Source of the DNA: Asanoa iriomotensis
GTDB lineage: Bacteria > Actinomycetota > Actinomycetes > Mycobacteriales > Micromonosporaceae
NCBI RefSeq assembly: GCF_016862515.1
Contig: NZ_BONC01000010.1
Span: 62,001-126,000, forward strand
Direction of reading: 5' to 3'
DNA length: 64,000 nt
Shown here: piece by piece, positions 49,298-58,018 of the stretch
Layout of the letters: each line of letters begins with the position of its first letter
Position numbering within the stretch: the first letter of the stretch is position 1
The notes under the pieces: model-generated
The model's database searches: none
Told to the model about the DNA's origin: nothing
The model's input: only the letters and a program-made list of their open reading frames with translations
Position numbers and translations under genes: made by a program

Positions 49298-49710
49298 ACG
49301 TCGAACACCTGCGACGGGCGCGCGATCTGATCGACCGGGAATACGCCCGGCCGCTGGACGTGCCCGCGCTGGCCCGCGCCGCGCTGATGTCGCCGTCGCA
49401 CTTCGCGCGCCAGTTCCGTGTGGCCTTCGGCGAGACGCCCTACCAATACCTGATGACCCGGCGGATCGAGCGGGCCCAGGCGCTGCTGCGCCGGGGCGAC
49501 CTGTCGGTCACCGAGGTCTGCGTGGCGGTCGGTGCGACCTCGCTCGGCTCGTTCAGCGCGCGGTTCACCGAACTGGTGGGCGAGCCGCCGTCGGCGTACC
49601 GCGCCCGGGACCACAGCCGGCTCGCGGCGGTGCCGGCGTGCTTCGCCAAACGGCTGACCCGGCCGACAAGAGCAGTTTCGGAGAAGCGGCGGGCGCCTGC
49701 CCGGGCCTAG
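49294..49710 (+). CDS. AraC-family regulator, DNA-binding domain only
   Basis: A 138-residue protein made of the two AraC HTHs: 'LARAALMSPSHFARQFRVAFGETPYQYL' and 'VCVAVGATSLGSFSARFTELVGEPPSAYR', the second with the conserved GxxSxxxFxxxFxxxxGxxPxxYR pattern. There is no N-terminal sensor domain, and the last 30 residues are basic. A GTGA overlap couples it to mvaB, and it sits 10 bases before a VOC protein gene. Short AraC plus glyoxalase pairs are common in actinobacteria and probably form a ligand-responsive unit. Confidence 0.9.
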   Translation: MNVEHLRRARDLIDREYARPLDVPALARAALMSPSHFARQFRVAFGETPYQYLMTRRIERAQALLRRGDLSVTEVCVAVGATSLGSFSARFTELVGEPPSAYRARDHSRLAAVPACFAKRLTRPTRAVSEKRRAPARA

Positions 49711-49720
49711 CGTCGAAGGC

Positions 49721-50137
49721 ATGAACCTGACGCTTTCGCACTGCTTCATCCTCGTCGACGACCAGGACAAGGCGCTCGCCTTCTACCGTGACGTGCTGGG
49801 CCTCGAGGTCCGCAACGACGTCGACATGACCGACTGGGGCAACCCCTGGCGGTGGATCACGGTCGGGGTGCCCGGCCAGCCCGGCATCGAGATCGGGCTC
49901 GACCCGGCGGTCTCGCGGGCGCCGGACGACCAGGCGGCCATCCGCGAGCTGATCGCCAAGGGTGCGCTGGCGGCGCTGATCTTCGACACCGAGGACTGCG
50001 ACGCGACGTTCGAACAGGTCCGCGCGTCCGGTGCCGAGGTGCTGCAGGAGCCGATCGACCAGCCGTACGGGGTGCGCGACTGCGCGTTCCGCGACCCGTC
50101 CGGCAACATGGTCCGCTTCAGCGAGCGGCGCGGGTGA
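49721..50137 (+). CDS. VOC (glyoxalase/bleomycin-resistance fold) protein
   Basis: A 138-residue VOC protein. 'LSHCFILVDDQDKALAFYRDVLGLEVRNDV', 'WRWITVGVPGQPGIEIGLDP' and 'GVRDCAFRDPSGNMVRFSE' give the paired beta-alpha-beta-beta-beta units and metal-type residues (His4-like, Glu). The ligand is unknown; drug sequestration or aldehyde isomerisation are possibilities. Its stop overlaps the left arm of a very strong hairpin. Confidence 0.88.
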   Translation: MNLTLSHCFILVDDQDKALAFYRDVLGLEVRNDVDMTDWGNPWRWITVGVPGQPGIEIGLDPAVSRAPDDQAAIRELIAKGALAALIFDTEDCDATFEQVRASGAEVLQEPIDQPYGVRDCAFRDPSGNMVRFSERRG

Positions 50138-50180
50138 AGGAACGGTCCGTTGTTAATGCGTTAACAACGGACCGTTCCTT
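50137..50180. terminator. Perfect 20-bp-arm bidirectional terminator
   Basis: The arm AAGGAACGGTCCGTTGTTAA (50137-50156) pairs exactly with 50161-50180 around TGCG. The A/T-rich outer ends give a run of As on one side and Ts on the other, as in bidirectional rho-independent terminators. It separates the VOC gene (+) from the end of the leftward cox operon (-). Confidence 0.93.
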
Positions 50181-50184
50181 TCGC

Positions 50185-51030
50185 TTAGGCCAGGCTGGCG
50201 ACCGCCCGCCTGGTCAGCACGCCGGCCAGGTGGCGCCGGTAGTCGGCGCCGGCGAGCAGGTCGTCGCTCGGCCGGGTGTCGTCGGCCGCCCGGGCCGCGG
50301 CCGCGCCGACGGCCGCCGGGCTGTCGGCGCCGGCCAGCGCCGCCTCGGCCCGGCGCGCCCGCAGCGGGGTCGAGCCCATGTTCGTCAGCCCGACCCGGGC
50401 CTCCGCGATCGCGCCGTTCTCCCGGCGGACCAGTGCGGCCACGCCGACCAGGGCCCAGCCCTGCGCGACCCGGTTGAACTTCTCGTAGCGGCCCACCCAG
50501 GAGCCCTGTTTGGGCACCCGGACCGCGACCAGCACCTCGTCGGGCGCGACCACGCTCTCCAGATAGTCGACGAAGAACTCGCTCGCGGGCACGACGCGGC
50601 GCCCGTGCGGACCGGCGATCTCCAGCGACGCGCCCAGCACCAGCGCCACCGCGGGCAGGTCGCCGGCCGGGTCGGCGTGCGCCAACGACCCGGCGAACGT
50701 GCCGCGGTGCCGGATCTGCCGGTCGGCCACCGTCGAGGTGGCCTGCGCCAGCAGCGGCACGTGCGCGTTGACCAGCGGATCCCGCAGCACGCGGGCGTGG
50801 GTGACCATCGCGCCGATGACGATCGTGTCGCCGTCCTCGCGGACGTGCCGCAACTCCTCGACGCCGCCGAGGTCGACCAGCGTGCTCGGGGCCGCGAACC
50901 GCATCCGCAGCAATGGCAGCAGGCTCTGCCCGCCGGCGATCACCTTGGCGTCCTCGCCCGCGTCGCGCAGTGCGGAGATCGCCTCGTCGACGGTCGTCGG
51001 TGCGGCGTAGTCGAACGTCGGCGGGATCAT
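50185..51030 (-). CDS. coxM: Molybdenum hydroxylase FAD-binding medium subunit (CoxM-like)
   Basis: A 281-residue FAD subunit. 'PPTFDYAAPTTVDEAISALR' opens, and 'VIAGGQSLLPLLRMRFAAPSTLVDL' is the first FAD loop. 'STVADRQIRHRGTFAGSLAHADPAGDLP' matches the second FAD motif (normally 'GGNxAHADPAxD'). The C-terminal CO_deh_flav_C domain ends the chain. It transfers electrons from the [2Fe-2S] subunit to an acceptor. ATG 51030 overlaps the coxL stop by four bases. Confidence 0.92.
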   Translation of the reverse strand: MIPPTFDYAAPTTVDEAISALRDAGEDAKVIAGGQSLLPLLRMRFAAPSTLVDLGGVEELRHVREDGDTIVIGAMVTHARVLRDPLVNAHVPLLAQATSTVADRQIRHRGTFAGSLAHADPAGDLPAVALVLGASLEIAGPHGRRVVPASEFFVDYLESVVAPDEVLVAVRVPKQGSWVGRYEKFNRVAQGWALVGVAALVRRENGAIAEARVGLTNMGSTPLRARRAEAALAGADSPAAVGAAAARAADDTRPSDDLLAGADYRRHLAGVLTRRAVASLA

Positions 51031-53387
51031 GCCGCACCTCCCTGGACGGCCCGCCAGACCCGCTCCGGCGTGCACGGCATCGCGATGTCGTTGACACCCA
51101 TCGGGCGCAGCGCGTCGACGATCGCGTTGACGACCGCCGGCGTCGAGGCGATCGTGCCGGCCTCGCCGACGCCCTTCGTGCCCAGTGGATGGTCGGGGGC
51201 CGGGCTCTCCGTGCGGTCGGTGACGAACGACGGCAGGTCGGCCGCCGTCGGCAGGGTGTAGTCGACCAGCGTGCCGGTCATCAGGTTGCCGTCCTCGTCG
51301 TACACGGCCTCCTCGAAGAGCGCCTGCGCGATGCCCTGGGCGATGCCGCCGTGCACCTGACCCTCGACGATCAGCGGGTTGATCACCCGGCCGATGTCGT
51401 CGACGGCCACGTACTTCCGGATGCTCACCCGGCCGGTCTCCGTGTCGACCTCGGTCGCGCACAGGTGGGTGCCGTGCGGGAACGAGAAGTTGACCGGGTC
51501 GTAGACCGCGTCGGCGTCGAGCGTCGGCTCGATCCCGTCGGGCAGGTCGTGCGCCGCGAACACCGCCAGCGCGCAGTCGGCGAGCGTCCGGCCGCCGTCG
51601 GGGTTGCCGCGCACCCGGAACCGGCCCTCGGCGAACTCGAGGTCGGCCGGGTCGCACTCGAGCATGTGCGCGGCGATCGGTTTGGCCTTGTCGAGGACCT
51701 TCTGGCAGGCGTTGTAGAGCGCGATGCCGCCGACCGCGAGCGAGCGCGAGCCGTAGGTGTCGAGTCCCTTGTAGGAGGTGCGGGTGTCGCCGTGCAGCAC
51801 CTCGACGTCCTCGAACGGCACGCCGAGCTGGTCGGCCACGATCTGGCTCCACGCCGTCTCGTGACCCTGGCCGTGCGGCGACGTGCCGGTGACCACCTCG
51901 ACCTTGCCGGTGGGCAGCATGCGTACGCTCGCGGTCTCCCAACCACCGGCGCCGTAGCGCAGCGCGCCGAGCACCCGCGACGGCGCGAGCCCGCACATCT
52001 CCGTGTAGGTCGAGATGCCGATGCCGAGGTGCACGGTGTCGCCTTCCGCCCGGCGGGCCTCCTGCTCCTTGCGCAGCTCGTCGTAGCCGAACAGCTCCAT
52101 GGCCTTGTCGGTGGCCTTGTCGTAGTCGCCGGAGTCGTACTGCAGGCCGCACACCGTGGTGAACGGGAACTCGTCGGCCTTGATCCAGTTGCGCCGGCGT
52201 ACCTCCATCGGATCGAGCCCGAGCTCGGTGGCCAGCTCGTCCATCAGCCGCTCGATCGCGTACGTGGCCTCCGGCCGCCCGGCGCCCCGGTAGGCGTCGG
52301 TGATCGTGGTGTTGGTAAAGACACCCGAGCATTCGAAGCGGTACGCGGGGAACTTGTAGATCGCGTTGTACATGAACGCGCCGAGGATCGGTACGCCCGG
52401 CCCGACCAGGCCCATGTAGGCGCCCATGTTGGCCATCAGCTTGACCCGCAGGCCGGTCACGGTGCCGTCGCGGCGGGCGGCCAGCTCGACGTCCTGGATC
52501 ACGTCGCGGCCGTGGTGGGCCGAGACCAGGCTCTCGGAGCGGGACTCCGTGTATTTCACCGGGCGCCCCAGCCGCTTCGCGGCCACGAAGGCGATCAGCT
52601 CCTCCGGCGTCACCTGCAGCTTGCCGCCGAACCCGCCGCCGACGTCGGGTGCGATCACGCGGACCTTGTGCTCCGGCGTGCCGGTGACCGCGGCGAGCAG
52701 GAACCGCAGGATGTGCGGGATCTGGGTGGCCGACCAGATCGAGTAGACGTCGCCGGTCGGGTCGACGACCACGCTGCGCGGCTCCATGAAGGCCGGGATC
52801 AGCCGCTGCTGGACGTACCGCCGACGGATCACGACCTCCGCGTCGTCGAGCGCCGCGGCGGCGTCGCCGCCCGTGCCGGCCTCGCCCGAGTCGAACACCC
52901 AGGTGTAGCCCCGGTTGGTGCCCTTGTCGGCGTGCACCAGGTCGGCGCCGTCGGCCAGGGCCGCCTCCATGTCGAGCACGGCCGGCAGCGGCTCGTAGTC
53001 GACCTCGATCGCGGCGAGCGCGTCGAGGGCCGCCGCCCGGGATCGGGCCGCCACCACGGCGACCGCCTCGCCCATGAACTTCACCTCGTCGACCGCGATT
53101 GGCGGCCGGTCGGGGAGCACCATGTCCTCGGTGACGGGCCAGGCGCAGGGCAGCGCGCCCTGCACGTCGGCGACGTCACGGCCGGAGAAGGCCTCGACGA
53201 CGCCCTTCGTCGCCAGCGCGGGCGACACGTCGATGCTGCTGATCCTGGCGTGCGCCATCGGGCTGCGCAGGATCGCCAGGTGCAGCATCCCGGGCAGCGT
53301 GACGTTCTCCGTCCAGGTGGTGCGGCCGGTGATCAGCCGGGCGTCCTCTTTGCGGCGGCGGGCGCTGCCGACCTCGGTGACAGTCAT
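51027..53387 (-). CDS. coxL: Form II CoxL-like molybdopterin large subunit
   Basis: A 786-residue catalytic subunit of the xanthine dehydrogenase family. 'RRKEDARLITGRTTWTENV' starts it, and 'DVGGGFGGKLQVTPEEL' and 'EVVTGTSPHGQGHETAWSQI' are cofactor-binding blocks. Residues 365-371 read AYRGAGR. Form I, bona fide CO dehydrogenases, have AYRCSFR with the Cys that binds copper, so this protein is form II and its true substrate is probably an aldehyde or N-heterocycle rather than CO. The C-terminal 'GEAGTIASTPAVVNAIVDAL' with the proton-accepting Glu is intact. It lies between coxS and coxM. Confidence 0.93.
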   Translation of the reverse strand: MTVTEVGSARRRKEDARLITGRTTWTENVTLPGMLHLAILRSPMAHARISSIDVSPALATKGVVEAFSGRDVADVQGALPCAWPVTEDMVLPDRPPIAVDEVKFMGEAVAVVAARSRAAALDALAAIEVDYEPLPAVLDMEAALADGADLVHADKGTNRGYTWVFDSGEAGTGGDAAAALDDAEVVIRRRYVQQRLIPAFMEPRSVVVDPTGDVYSIWSATQIPHILRFLLAAVTGTPEHKVRVIAPDVGGGFGGKLQVTPEELIAFVAAKRLGRPVKYTESRSESLVSAHHGRDVIQDVELAARRDGTVTGLRVKLMANMGAYMGLVGPGVPILGAFMYNAIYKFPAYRFECSGVFTNTTITDAYRGAGRPEATYAIERLMDELATELGLDPMEVRRRNWIKADEFPFTTVCGLQYDSGDYDKATDKAMELFGYDELRKEQEARRAEGDTVHLGIGISTYTEMCGLAPSRVLGALRYGAGGWETASVRMLPTGKVEVVTGTSPHGQGHETAWSQIVADQLGVPFEDVEVLHGDTRTSYKGLDTYGSRSLAVGGIALYNACQKVLDKAKPIAAHMLECDPADLEFAEGRFRVRGNPDGGRTLADCALAVFAAHDLPDGIEPTLDADAVYDPVNFSFPHGTHLCATEVDTETGRVSIRKYVAVDDIGRVINPLIVEGQVHGGIAQGIAQALFEEAVYDEDGNLMTGTLVDYTLPTAADLPSFVTDRTESPAPDHPLGTKGVGEAGTIASTPAVVNAIVDALRPMGVNDIAMPCTPERVWRAVQGGAA

Positions 53388-53397
53388 CAGCTCTCCC

Positions 53398-54000
53398 TCA
53401 CGGCACCGGCTGCGGGATGGTCTCGTCGGGCACGTCCTGGCGGGGCAGGCCCGAGTCCGGTGTCTGCGCCTCACCCGCCCGCGGGGACGGCGGGGCGGGC
53501 TCGGCGTCGCCGCCGGCGCTGCGGATCTCGGCGCTCGCCTCCCGCACCGCGCGGACGATGTTCTGGTAGCCGGTGCACCGGCAGAGGTTGCCCTCCAACC
53601 CTTCGCGGATCTCGGCCTCGGTCGGGTCGGGGTTCTCCGTCAGCAGGTCGACCGCGGCCATGATCATGCCGGGGGTGCAGAACCCGCATTGCAGGCCGTG
53701 TGCCTCGTGGAACGCCCGCTGCACCGGGTGCAGCGTGCGGTCGGGGCCGGCGAGGCCCTCGATCGTGGTGATCTCCCGGCCGTCGGCCTGGACGGCCAGG
53801 ACCGAGCAGCTCTTGATGCCCTGCTTGCGCCCCTCGGGGTCGGTCATCAGCACGGTGCACGCGCCGCAGTTGCTGGTGTCGCAACCAACGACGGTGCCAA
53901 CCTTGCCGAGGCTTTCACGCAGGTGATGGACGAGCAGGGTGCGCGGTTCGACGTCGTCCTCGTATTCGACTCCGTCGACTTTCATCGATACCCGGGTCAT
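53398..54000 (-). CDS. coxS: [2Fe-2S] small subunit (CoxS-like)
   Basis: A 200-residue iron-sulfur subunit. Plant-type cluster ligands are '[12 protein letters not shown]' (Cys40, 45, 48) plus Cys65, and the second, alpha-helical cluster is in 'QCGFCTPGM' and '[10 protein letters not shown]'. A 35-residue Pro/Glu-rich tail beyond the family's end is unusual. ATG 54000 gives the standard N-terminus. It is the first structural gene of S-L-M, 112 bp downstream of the VWA gene. Confidence 0.93.
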   Translation of the reverse strand: MTRVSMKVDGVEYEDDVEPRTLLVHHLRESLGKVGTVVGCDTSNCGACTVLMTDPEGRKQGIKSCSVLAVQADGREITTIEGLAGPDRTLHPVQRAFHEAHGLQCGFCTPGMIMAAVDLLTENPDPTEAEIREGLEGNLCRCTGYQNIVRAVREASAEIRSAGGDAEPAPPSPRAGEAQTPDSGLPRQDVPDETIPQPVP

Positions 54001-54112
54001 CAAGCCCTCCCGGCTTGCTCCACTGCGGCCGGTGGGGGCCGGCACGCATGCTCAGCTCAGGCGAAGCCCTTAGCCAATCCCGTCAGGAGCGACACCGCAA
54101 GGGGCCGCCGTG

Positions 54113-55219
54113 CTATTTCGCGATGATCAGCACTAGTTCGTCGAGCGCCTCGACGGTGTGACCGGCCACGAACTCGTCGAGGTGGGGGAGTGCCGCGGCC
54201 ATCCCGCCGGCCAGCGGTGCGAAGCCTTCCTTGCCGCGGTGGGGATTGACCCAGATCAGCCGGTACGCGAGGCGGGCCAGGCGGTGTGTCTGCGCGGCCA
54301 AGGCGGCGGGGTCGCCGCGTTCCCAGCCGTCGCTGAACACGACCACGATCGCGCCGCGGGCGGTGCCGCGCTGGCCCCAACGGTCGAGGAAGGCCTTGAC
54401 CGCGTCGGCCAGCCGGGTGCCGCCGTGCCAGTCCGGGATCGCGACCGACGCGGCGTGCAGGGCGGCGTCGGCGTCGCGGTGGCGCAGCGCGCGGGTGATC
54501 CGGGTGAGTCGCGTGCCGAGCGTGAACACCTCGGTGCGGGTCGGGCGGCGGCGGACGGCGGCGTGCGAGAACCGCAACAGGGCGTCCGCGTACGCGCTCA
54601 TCGAGCCGGACACGTCGACCAGCAGCACGAGCCGGCGCGGCCGTTCGGTGCGGCGGCGCCTGGCCAGCGTGGTCGGCTCACCGGCGTGCCGCAAGGCCGC
54701 GCGTACCGTGCGGGTCGCGTCGACCTCACCCCGTCGGGCGGGCCGGCGCCGGCGGCTGCGGCGGGGCGCGGGTTCGGGCCCGAGGAGCGCGAGCAGGCGC
54801 CGGACCTCGTCGCGCTCGGGCGCGGTGAGCAGGGCGAAGTCGCGCCGGCGGAGGATCTCGACGGTGCTGGCGGACAGACCGAGCACGTGCGGCTCGTCGT
54901 CGGTCGCGGTGCCTTCGCCGGGCGGACCCGAGGTGTACGGCGCGGCGACGCTGGGCAGGGTCGGCGTGGTGTCGAACGGGGTGCCCCGGCCAGGTCGGTG
55001 GCCGCCGAAGTAGGCGGCGAACGCGGCGTCGTAGATCGCCAGGTCGTCGGGTTCGCCGCAGAGCGTCTGGCGGCCGGCCCAGTAGAGGTCGCGTTCGTCG
55101 ACACCGAGCGCGTCGACCGCGCGGAGCATGGTCTGCACCCGGTCAGGCCCGGCATCGACTCCGGCGTGGCGCAGCGTCCGCGCGAACCCGACGACCAACG
55201 CCGTGAGGTCGGCGGTCAT
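54113..55219 (-). CDS. VWA-domain protein, CoxE-like
   Basis: A 368-residue protein of the CoxE/VWA family. The N-terminal part reads 'FARTLRHAGVDAGPDRVQTML', an Arg-rich linker lies near 190, and the VWA domain has the MIDAS 'LLVDVSGSMSAYADALL', 'DWHGGTRLADAVKAFLDRW' and 'VVVFSDGWERGD'. With the MoxR ATPase it should work as a chaperone pair that matures the Mo or Cu centre, as CoxD/CoxE do. ATG 55219 overlaps the MoxR stop. Confidence 0.9.
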   Translation of the reverse strand: MTADLTALVVGFARTLRHAGVDAGPDRVQTMLRAVDALGVDERDLYWAGRQTLCGEPDDLAIYDAAFAAYFGGHRPGRGTPFDTTPTLPSVAAPYTSGPPGEGTATDDEPHVLGLSASTVEILRRRDFALLTAPERDEVRRLLALLGPEPAPRRSRRRRPARRGEVDATRTVRAALRHAGEPTTLARRRRTERPRRLVLLVDVSGSMSAYADALLRFSHAAVRRRPTRTEVFTLGTRLTRITRALRHRDADAALHAASVAIPDWHGGTRLADAVKAFLDRWGQRGTARGAIVVVFSDGWERGDPAALAAQTHRLARLAYRLIWVNPHRGKEGFAPLAGGMAAALPHLDEFVAGHTVEALDELVLIIAK

Positions 55220-56097
55220 GGCCCGGCGATGCCGACGGCCCGCACGCGCGCGACGTCCTCGCGGTATTTGAGGACGGCACCCAGCGTGACCGCGGCCAAC
55301 TCGGGGTCGAGCGACCGGGCTCCGAGCGCGACGAGCGCACCGGCCCAGTCGATCGACTCGGCCACACCGGGCGGCTTGATCAGGTCGAGCTCCCGCATCC
55401 GCCCCGCGGCGGCGGCGACCTCGGCGGCCAGCCGCTCGGTGATCGCGGGCAACCGCTCGCGCAGGATCGCCACCTCGCGCTCGAACCCGGGATGCTCGAC
55501 CCAGTGGTAGAGACACCGGCGCTTGAGCGCGTCGTGCACCTCACGGGTGCGGTTGCTGGTCAACACGGTCAACGGCGGTGTCGCGGCGGCGATCCGACCG
55601 AGCTCGGGCACGGTGATCGCGGCCTCGGCGAGGATCTCCAGCAGGAAGGCCTCGAACTCGTCGTCGGCCCGGTCGACCTCGTCGACGAGCAGCACGCAGG
55701 GGTTGGTCTCCAGGGCCCGCAGGAGCGGCCGGGCGATCAGAAACCGCCGGTCGTAGAGCCCGGCCTCGAGCGCGGCGGCATCCAGCGGCGCACCGCTGGC
55801 GGCGGCCTCGGCGGCTCGCAGGTGCAGGATCTGCCGGGGAAAGTCCCAGTCGTAGAGCGCCTGCGCCGCGTCGAGCCCCTCGTAACACTGCAACCGCACC
55901 AGGGTGGCACCGGTCGCGGTGGCGAGGGCCTGCGCGAACGCGGTCTTGCCGACGCCGGCCTCACCTTCGAGGAACAGCGGTCGCCCGAGCTTGAGCGCCA
56001 GAAACCCCGCGGTGGCCAGCCCCTCGTCGGCGAGGTAGCCGGTGGTCGCCAACGCCGTGGCCAACGCGCCGGGGGATTCGGGCAGCGGAGTGCTCAC
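55216..56097 (-). CDS. MoxR-family AAA+ ATPase (CoxD-like)
   Basis: A 293-residue ATPase. Walker A is GEAGVGKT (residues 45-52) and Walker B 'CVLLVDEVDRADDEFEAFLL'. Sensor 1 is 'LTVLTSNRTREVHDALKRR', and 'CLYHWVEHPGFEREVAILR' follows. It is the first gene of the leftward operon and probably powers maturation of the hydroxylase together with the VWA protein. GTG 56097 is the likely start. Confidence 0.91.
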   Translation of the reverse strand: MSTPLPESPGALATALATTGYLADEGLATAGFLALKLGRPLFLEGEAGVGKTAFAQALATATGATLVRLQCYEGLDAAQALYDWDFPRQILHLRAAEAAASGAPLDAAALEAGLYDRRFLIARPLLRALETNPCVLLVDEVDRADDEFEAFLLEILAEAAITVPELGRIAAATPPLTVLTSNRTREVHDALKRRCLYHWVEHPGFEREVAILRERLPAITERLAAEVAAAAGRMRELDLIKPPGVAESIDWAGALVALGARSLDPELAAVTLGAVLKYREDVARVRAVGIAGP

Positions 56098-56134
56098 GCC
56101 GCCAACTATGCCAGCTTTCGTGATCGCCGGAACG

Positions 56135-56175
56135 GGGAGCGGGCCGGTGTGCAGGTGCCAGAGCGGCCCGCTCCC
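56135..56175 (-). terminator. Hairpin downstream of the MFS gene
   Basis: GGGAGCGGGCC (56135-56145) pairs perfectly with GGCCCGCTCCC (56165-56175) over a 19-base loop. It lies 14 bases beyond the MFS stop and before the MoxR start at 56097, so it should separate the exporter transcript from the cox operon. Confidence 0.6.
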
Positions 56176-56188
56176 ATCGGTCGAGGTG

Positions 56189-57631
56189 CTACCGGTTCGC
56201 GACCAGGTCCGCGGGCTCTGCACCGCCGGACACCGGGGCCGGCTTGCGCAGGGCCGCCGCCGCGACGAGCGCTCCCACGACGGCGATCAGTGCCGCACCG
56301 ATGAACGCGGCCGAGAAGCCGGTGGTCAGCGCGTCGCGATCCCCGAGCCGGTCCGCGCCGAACGCGGCGGCCACGGCGGTCATCGCCGCCAGGCCGAGCG
56401 CGGAACCCACCTGGTAGCTGGTGTTCACGATCCCCGACGCCAGCCCGCCTTCCTCGGGTCGGGCGCTGGAGATCGCTGTGCCCAGCGACGGGATGAAGGC
56501 CAGCGCCATGCCGAGAGCGGCCACGAGCGAGGCCGGCAGGACGTCGACCAGGAATGTGCCGTCGGAACGGGCCAGCGACAGCCAACCCATCCCGGCCGCG
56601 AGAAGGACCATCCCGGTGACCACCATGGACTTCGCGCCGAACCGGTTGATCGCCCACGGCGCCAGGACGATCATCCCCACCATGATGAGGACGGTCATCG
56701 GAAGCAGCGCGGCGCCACTCGGGAAGGCGCTGTAGCCCAGCACCTGTTGGAGATAGAGGTTCAGGAAGAACCACATCGGGATCCACGCGCCGCCCAGGAG
56801 AAGCTGGGCGAGGTTGGCCCCGCCGAGGTTCGGCGTGCGGAAGATGGCCAGCCGCATCAACGGCTGACGCCGGCGGGCCTGGATCGCCACGAACGCCAGC
56901 AGCAGTGCGACCGCCGCGGCCAGCACCAGCCACGTGCGTGCCGAGTCCCAGCCGACCTGCGGGGCCGCGACGATGCCGTATACGGCGGCACCGAGCCCGG
57001 CGGTCACCGTCGCCGCACCCGCCCAGTCGACGCTGCTGCGGCCGCCGGCCGCGCCGGACGGCATCAACGCCGGCGTGGCGAGCAGGGCCACGACCGCGAC
57101 CGGGATGTTGACGTAGAAGACCCACGGCCAGCTGACGTACTCGGTGATCACTCCGCCGAGGAACACGCCGGCCGTCCCGCCGGCCGGCGCCGCCGCGCCG
57201 TACCAGGCGAGCGCTCGGGTCAGCTCCCGGGGCGCGCCACCGAAGAGCATCATGAGCAGCGTCAGCGCCGACGGCGCGATCAGTGCCGCTCCGGCGCCCT
57301 GGACGGCCCGACCGGTCAACTCCATCGGGACCGACGCGGCCGTCCCGGCGACCACCGAGCCGACGAGCAGGATCGCCCAGCCCGCGGCGAACATCCGGCG
57401 GGCGCCGAACAGGTCCGACAGGCGGCCGCCGAGCAGCAGCAGACCACCGAACGCGACGACGTAGGCGTTGAAGACCCAGGACAGGTTCTCCTGGGAGAAC
57501 CCGAGATCCTCCCGCATCCTGGGCAGGGCCACGCCGATGATCGACGTGTCCATGATGACGATGAACTGTGCGGCGGCGACGAGCGAGAGCGCCCACCACC
57601 GCCGAGAAGACGAAGGCACCAGATGTCCCAT
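56189..57631 (-). CDS. MFS drug exporter, DHA2 (14-TM) family
   Basis: A 480-residue transporter with 14 hydrophobic segments. 'FIVIMDTSIIGVALPRM' contains the D1 motif of DHA2 members, 'GGRLSDLFGARRMF' is the A motif, 'LTGRAVQGAGAALIAPSALTLL' is the B/C region, and 'GGLASGIVNTSYQVGSALGLA' occurs in the second half. It should be a proton-driven multidrug efflux pump of the EmrB/QacA type. ATG 57631 is used; the frame upstream overlaps the copper chaperone gene. No regulator is adjacent. Confidence 0.9.
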   Translation of the reverse strand: MGHLVPSSSRRWWALSLVAAAQFIVIMDTSIIGVALPRMREDLGFSQENLSWVFNAYVVAFGGLLLLGGRLSDLFGARRMFAAGWAILLVGSVVAGTAASVPMELTGRAVQGAGAALIAPSALTLLMMLFGGAPRELTRALAWYGAAAPAGGTAGVFLGGVITEYVSWPWVFYVNIPVAVVALLATPALMPSGAAGGRSSVDWAGAATVTAGLGAAVYGIVAAPQVGWDSARTWLVLAAAVALLLAFVAIQARRRQPLMRLAIFRTPNLGGANLAQLLLGGAWIPMWFFLNLYLQQVLGYSAFPSGAALLPMTVLIMVGMIVLAPWAINRFGAKSMVVTGMVLLAAGMGWLSLARSDGTFLVDVLPASLVAALGMALAFIPSLGTAISSARPEEGGLASGIVNTSYQVGSALGLAAMTAVAAAFGADRLGDRDALTTGFSAAFIGAALIAVVGALVAAAALRKPAPVSGGAEPADLVANR

Positions 57632-57672
57632 CCGGCCCGACACCACGCGGCGCGGGCCAAGCCTGCTGTTGA

Positions 57673-57927
57673 TTACGGTTCGCTGACTCGGTAGCCCGCG
57701 GCGGTCACCGCGGCGGCGACGGCCAGGTCGTCGACGTCCCCGGCCACGGTGAGCCGCCCGCTGGCGGCGTCGACCTCGACTCCGGTCACGCCGGAGACCC
57801 TCCGCACCGCGGCATCCACCCGGGCCGCGCATGACGCGCACGTCATGCCCACGACGAGGAACTCCCGACCAAGACCGGCTGTCGTCGCGGCCGGATCCGT
57901 GGGCTGGCATGAACAGCTGTCACACAT
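57673..57927 (-). CDS. Copper chaperone, HMA domain (CopZ-like)
   Basis: An 84-residue heavy-metal-associated protein. 'FLVVGMTCASCAARVDAAVRR' has the GMTCxxC copper motif, and 'VTGVEVDAASGRLTVAGDV' and 'AAVTAAGYRV' complete the ferredoxin-like fold. An extra N-terminal 'CDSCSC' cluster of about ten residues is unusual and may bind more metal. Two CsoR-type palindromes lie directly upstream, so Cu(I)-induced expression is expected. No CopA ATPase is in the window. Confidence 0.88.
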   Translation of the reverse strand: MCDSCSCQPTDPAATTAGLGREFLVVGMTCASCAARVDAAVRRVSGVTGVEVDAASGRLTVAGDVDDLAVAAAVTAAGYRVSEP

Positions 57928-57945
57928 CTCGCACCTCCTGCGCTG

Positions 57946-57962
57946 ATACCCCTGGGGGGTAT
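57946..57962. promoter_or_regulatory. CsoR-type operator 1 upstream of the copper chaperone
   Basis: ATACCCC-TGG-GGGGTAT closely matches the copper-repressor CsoR consensus (TACCCC...GGGGTA). It lies 19 bases before the chaperone start on the minus strand. Confidence 0.8.
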
Positions 57963-57980
57963 GACGGCGAGACGTTAACA

Positions 57981-57995
57981 TACCCCCGGGGGGTA
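57981..57995. promoter_or_regulatory. CsoR-type operator 2 upstream of the copper chaperone
   Basis: TACCCCC-G-GGGGGTA (57981-57995) is a second perfect site about 34 bp from the first, suggesting binding of two CsoR tetramers or two overlapping promoters. It lies 16-22 bases beyond the stop end of the convergent-side hypothetical gene. Confidence 0.8.
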
Positions 57996-58018
57996 GGTAA
58001 AGCGGCGTGCTGGGGCTG

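Noticed and set aside
50185-53387. A genuine carbon monoxide dehydrogenase
   Set aside because: The CoxL active-site loop is AYRGAGR and lacks the copper-binding Cys of form I.
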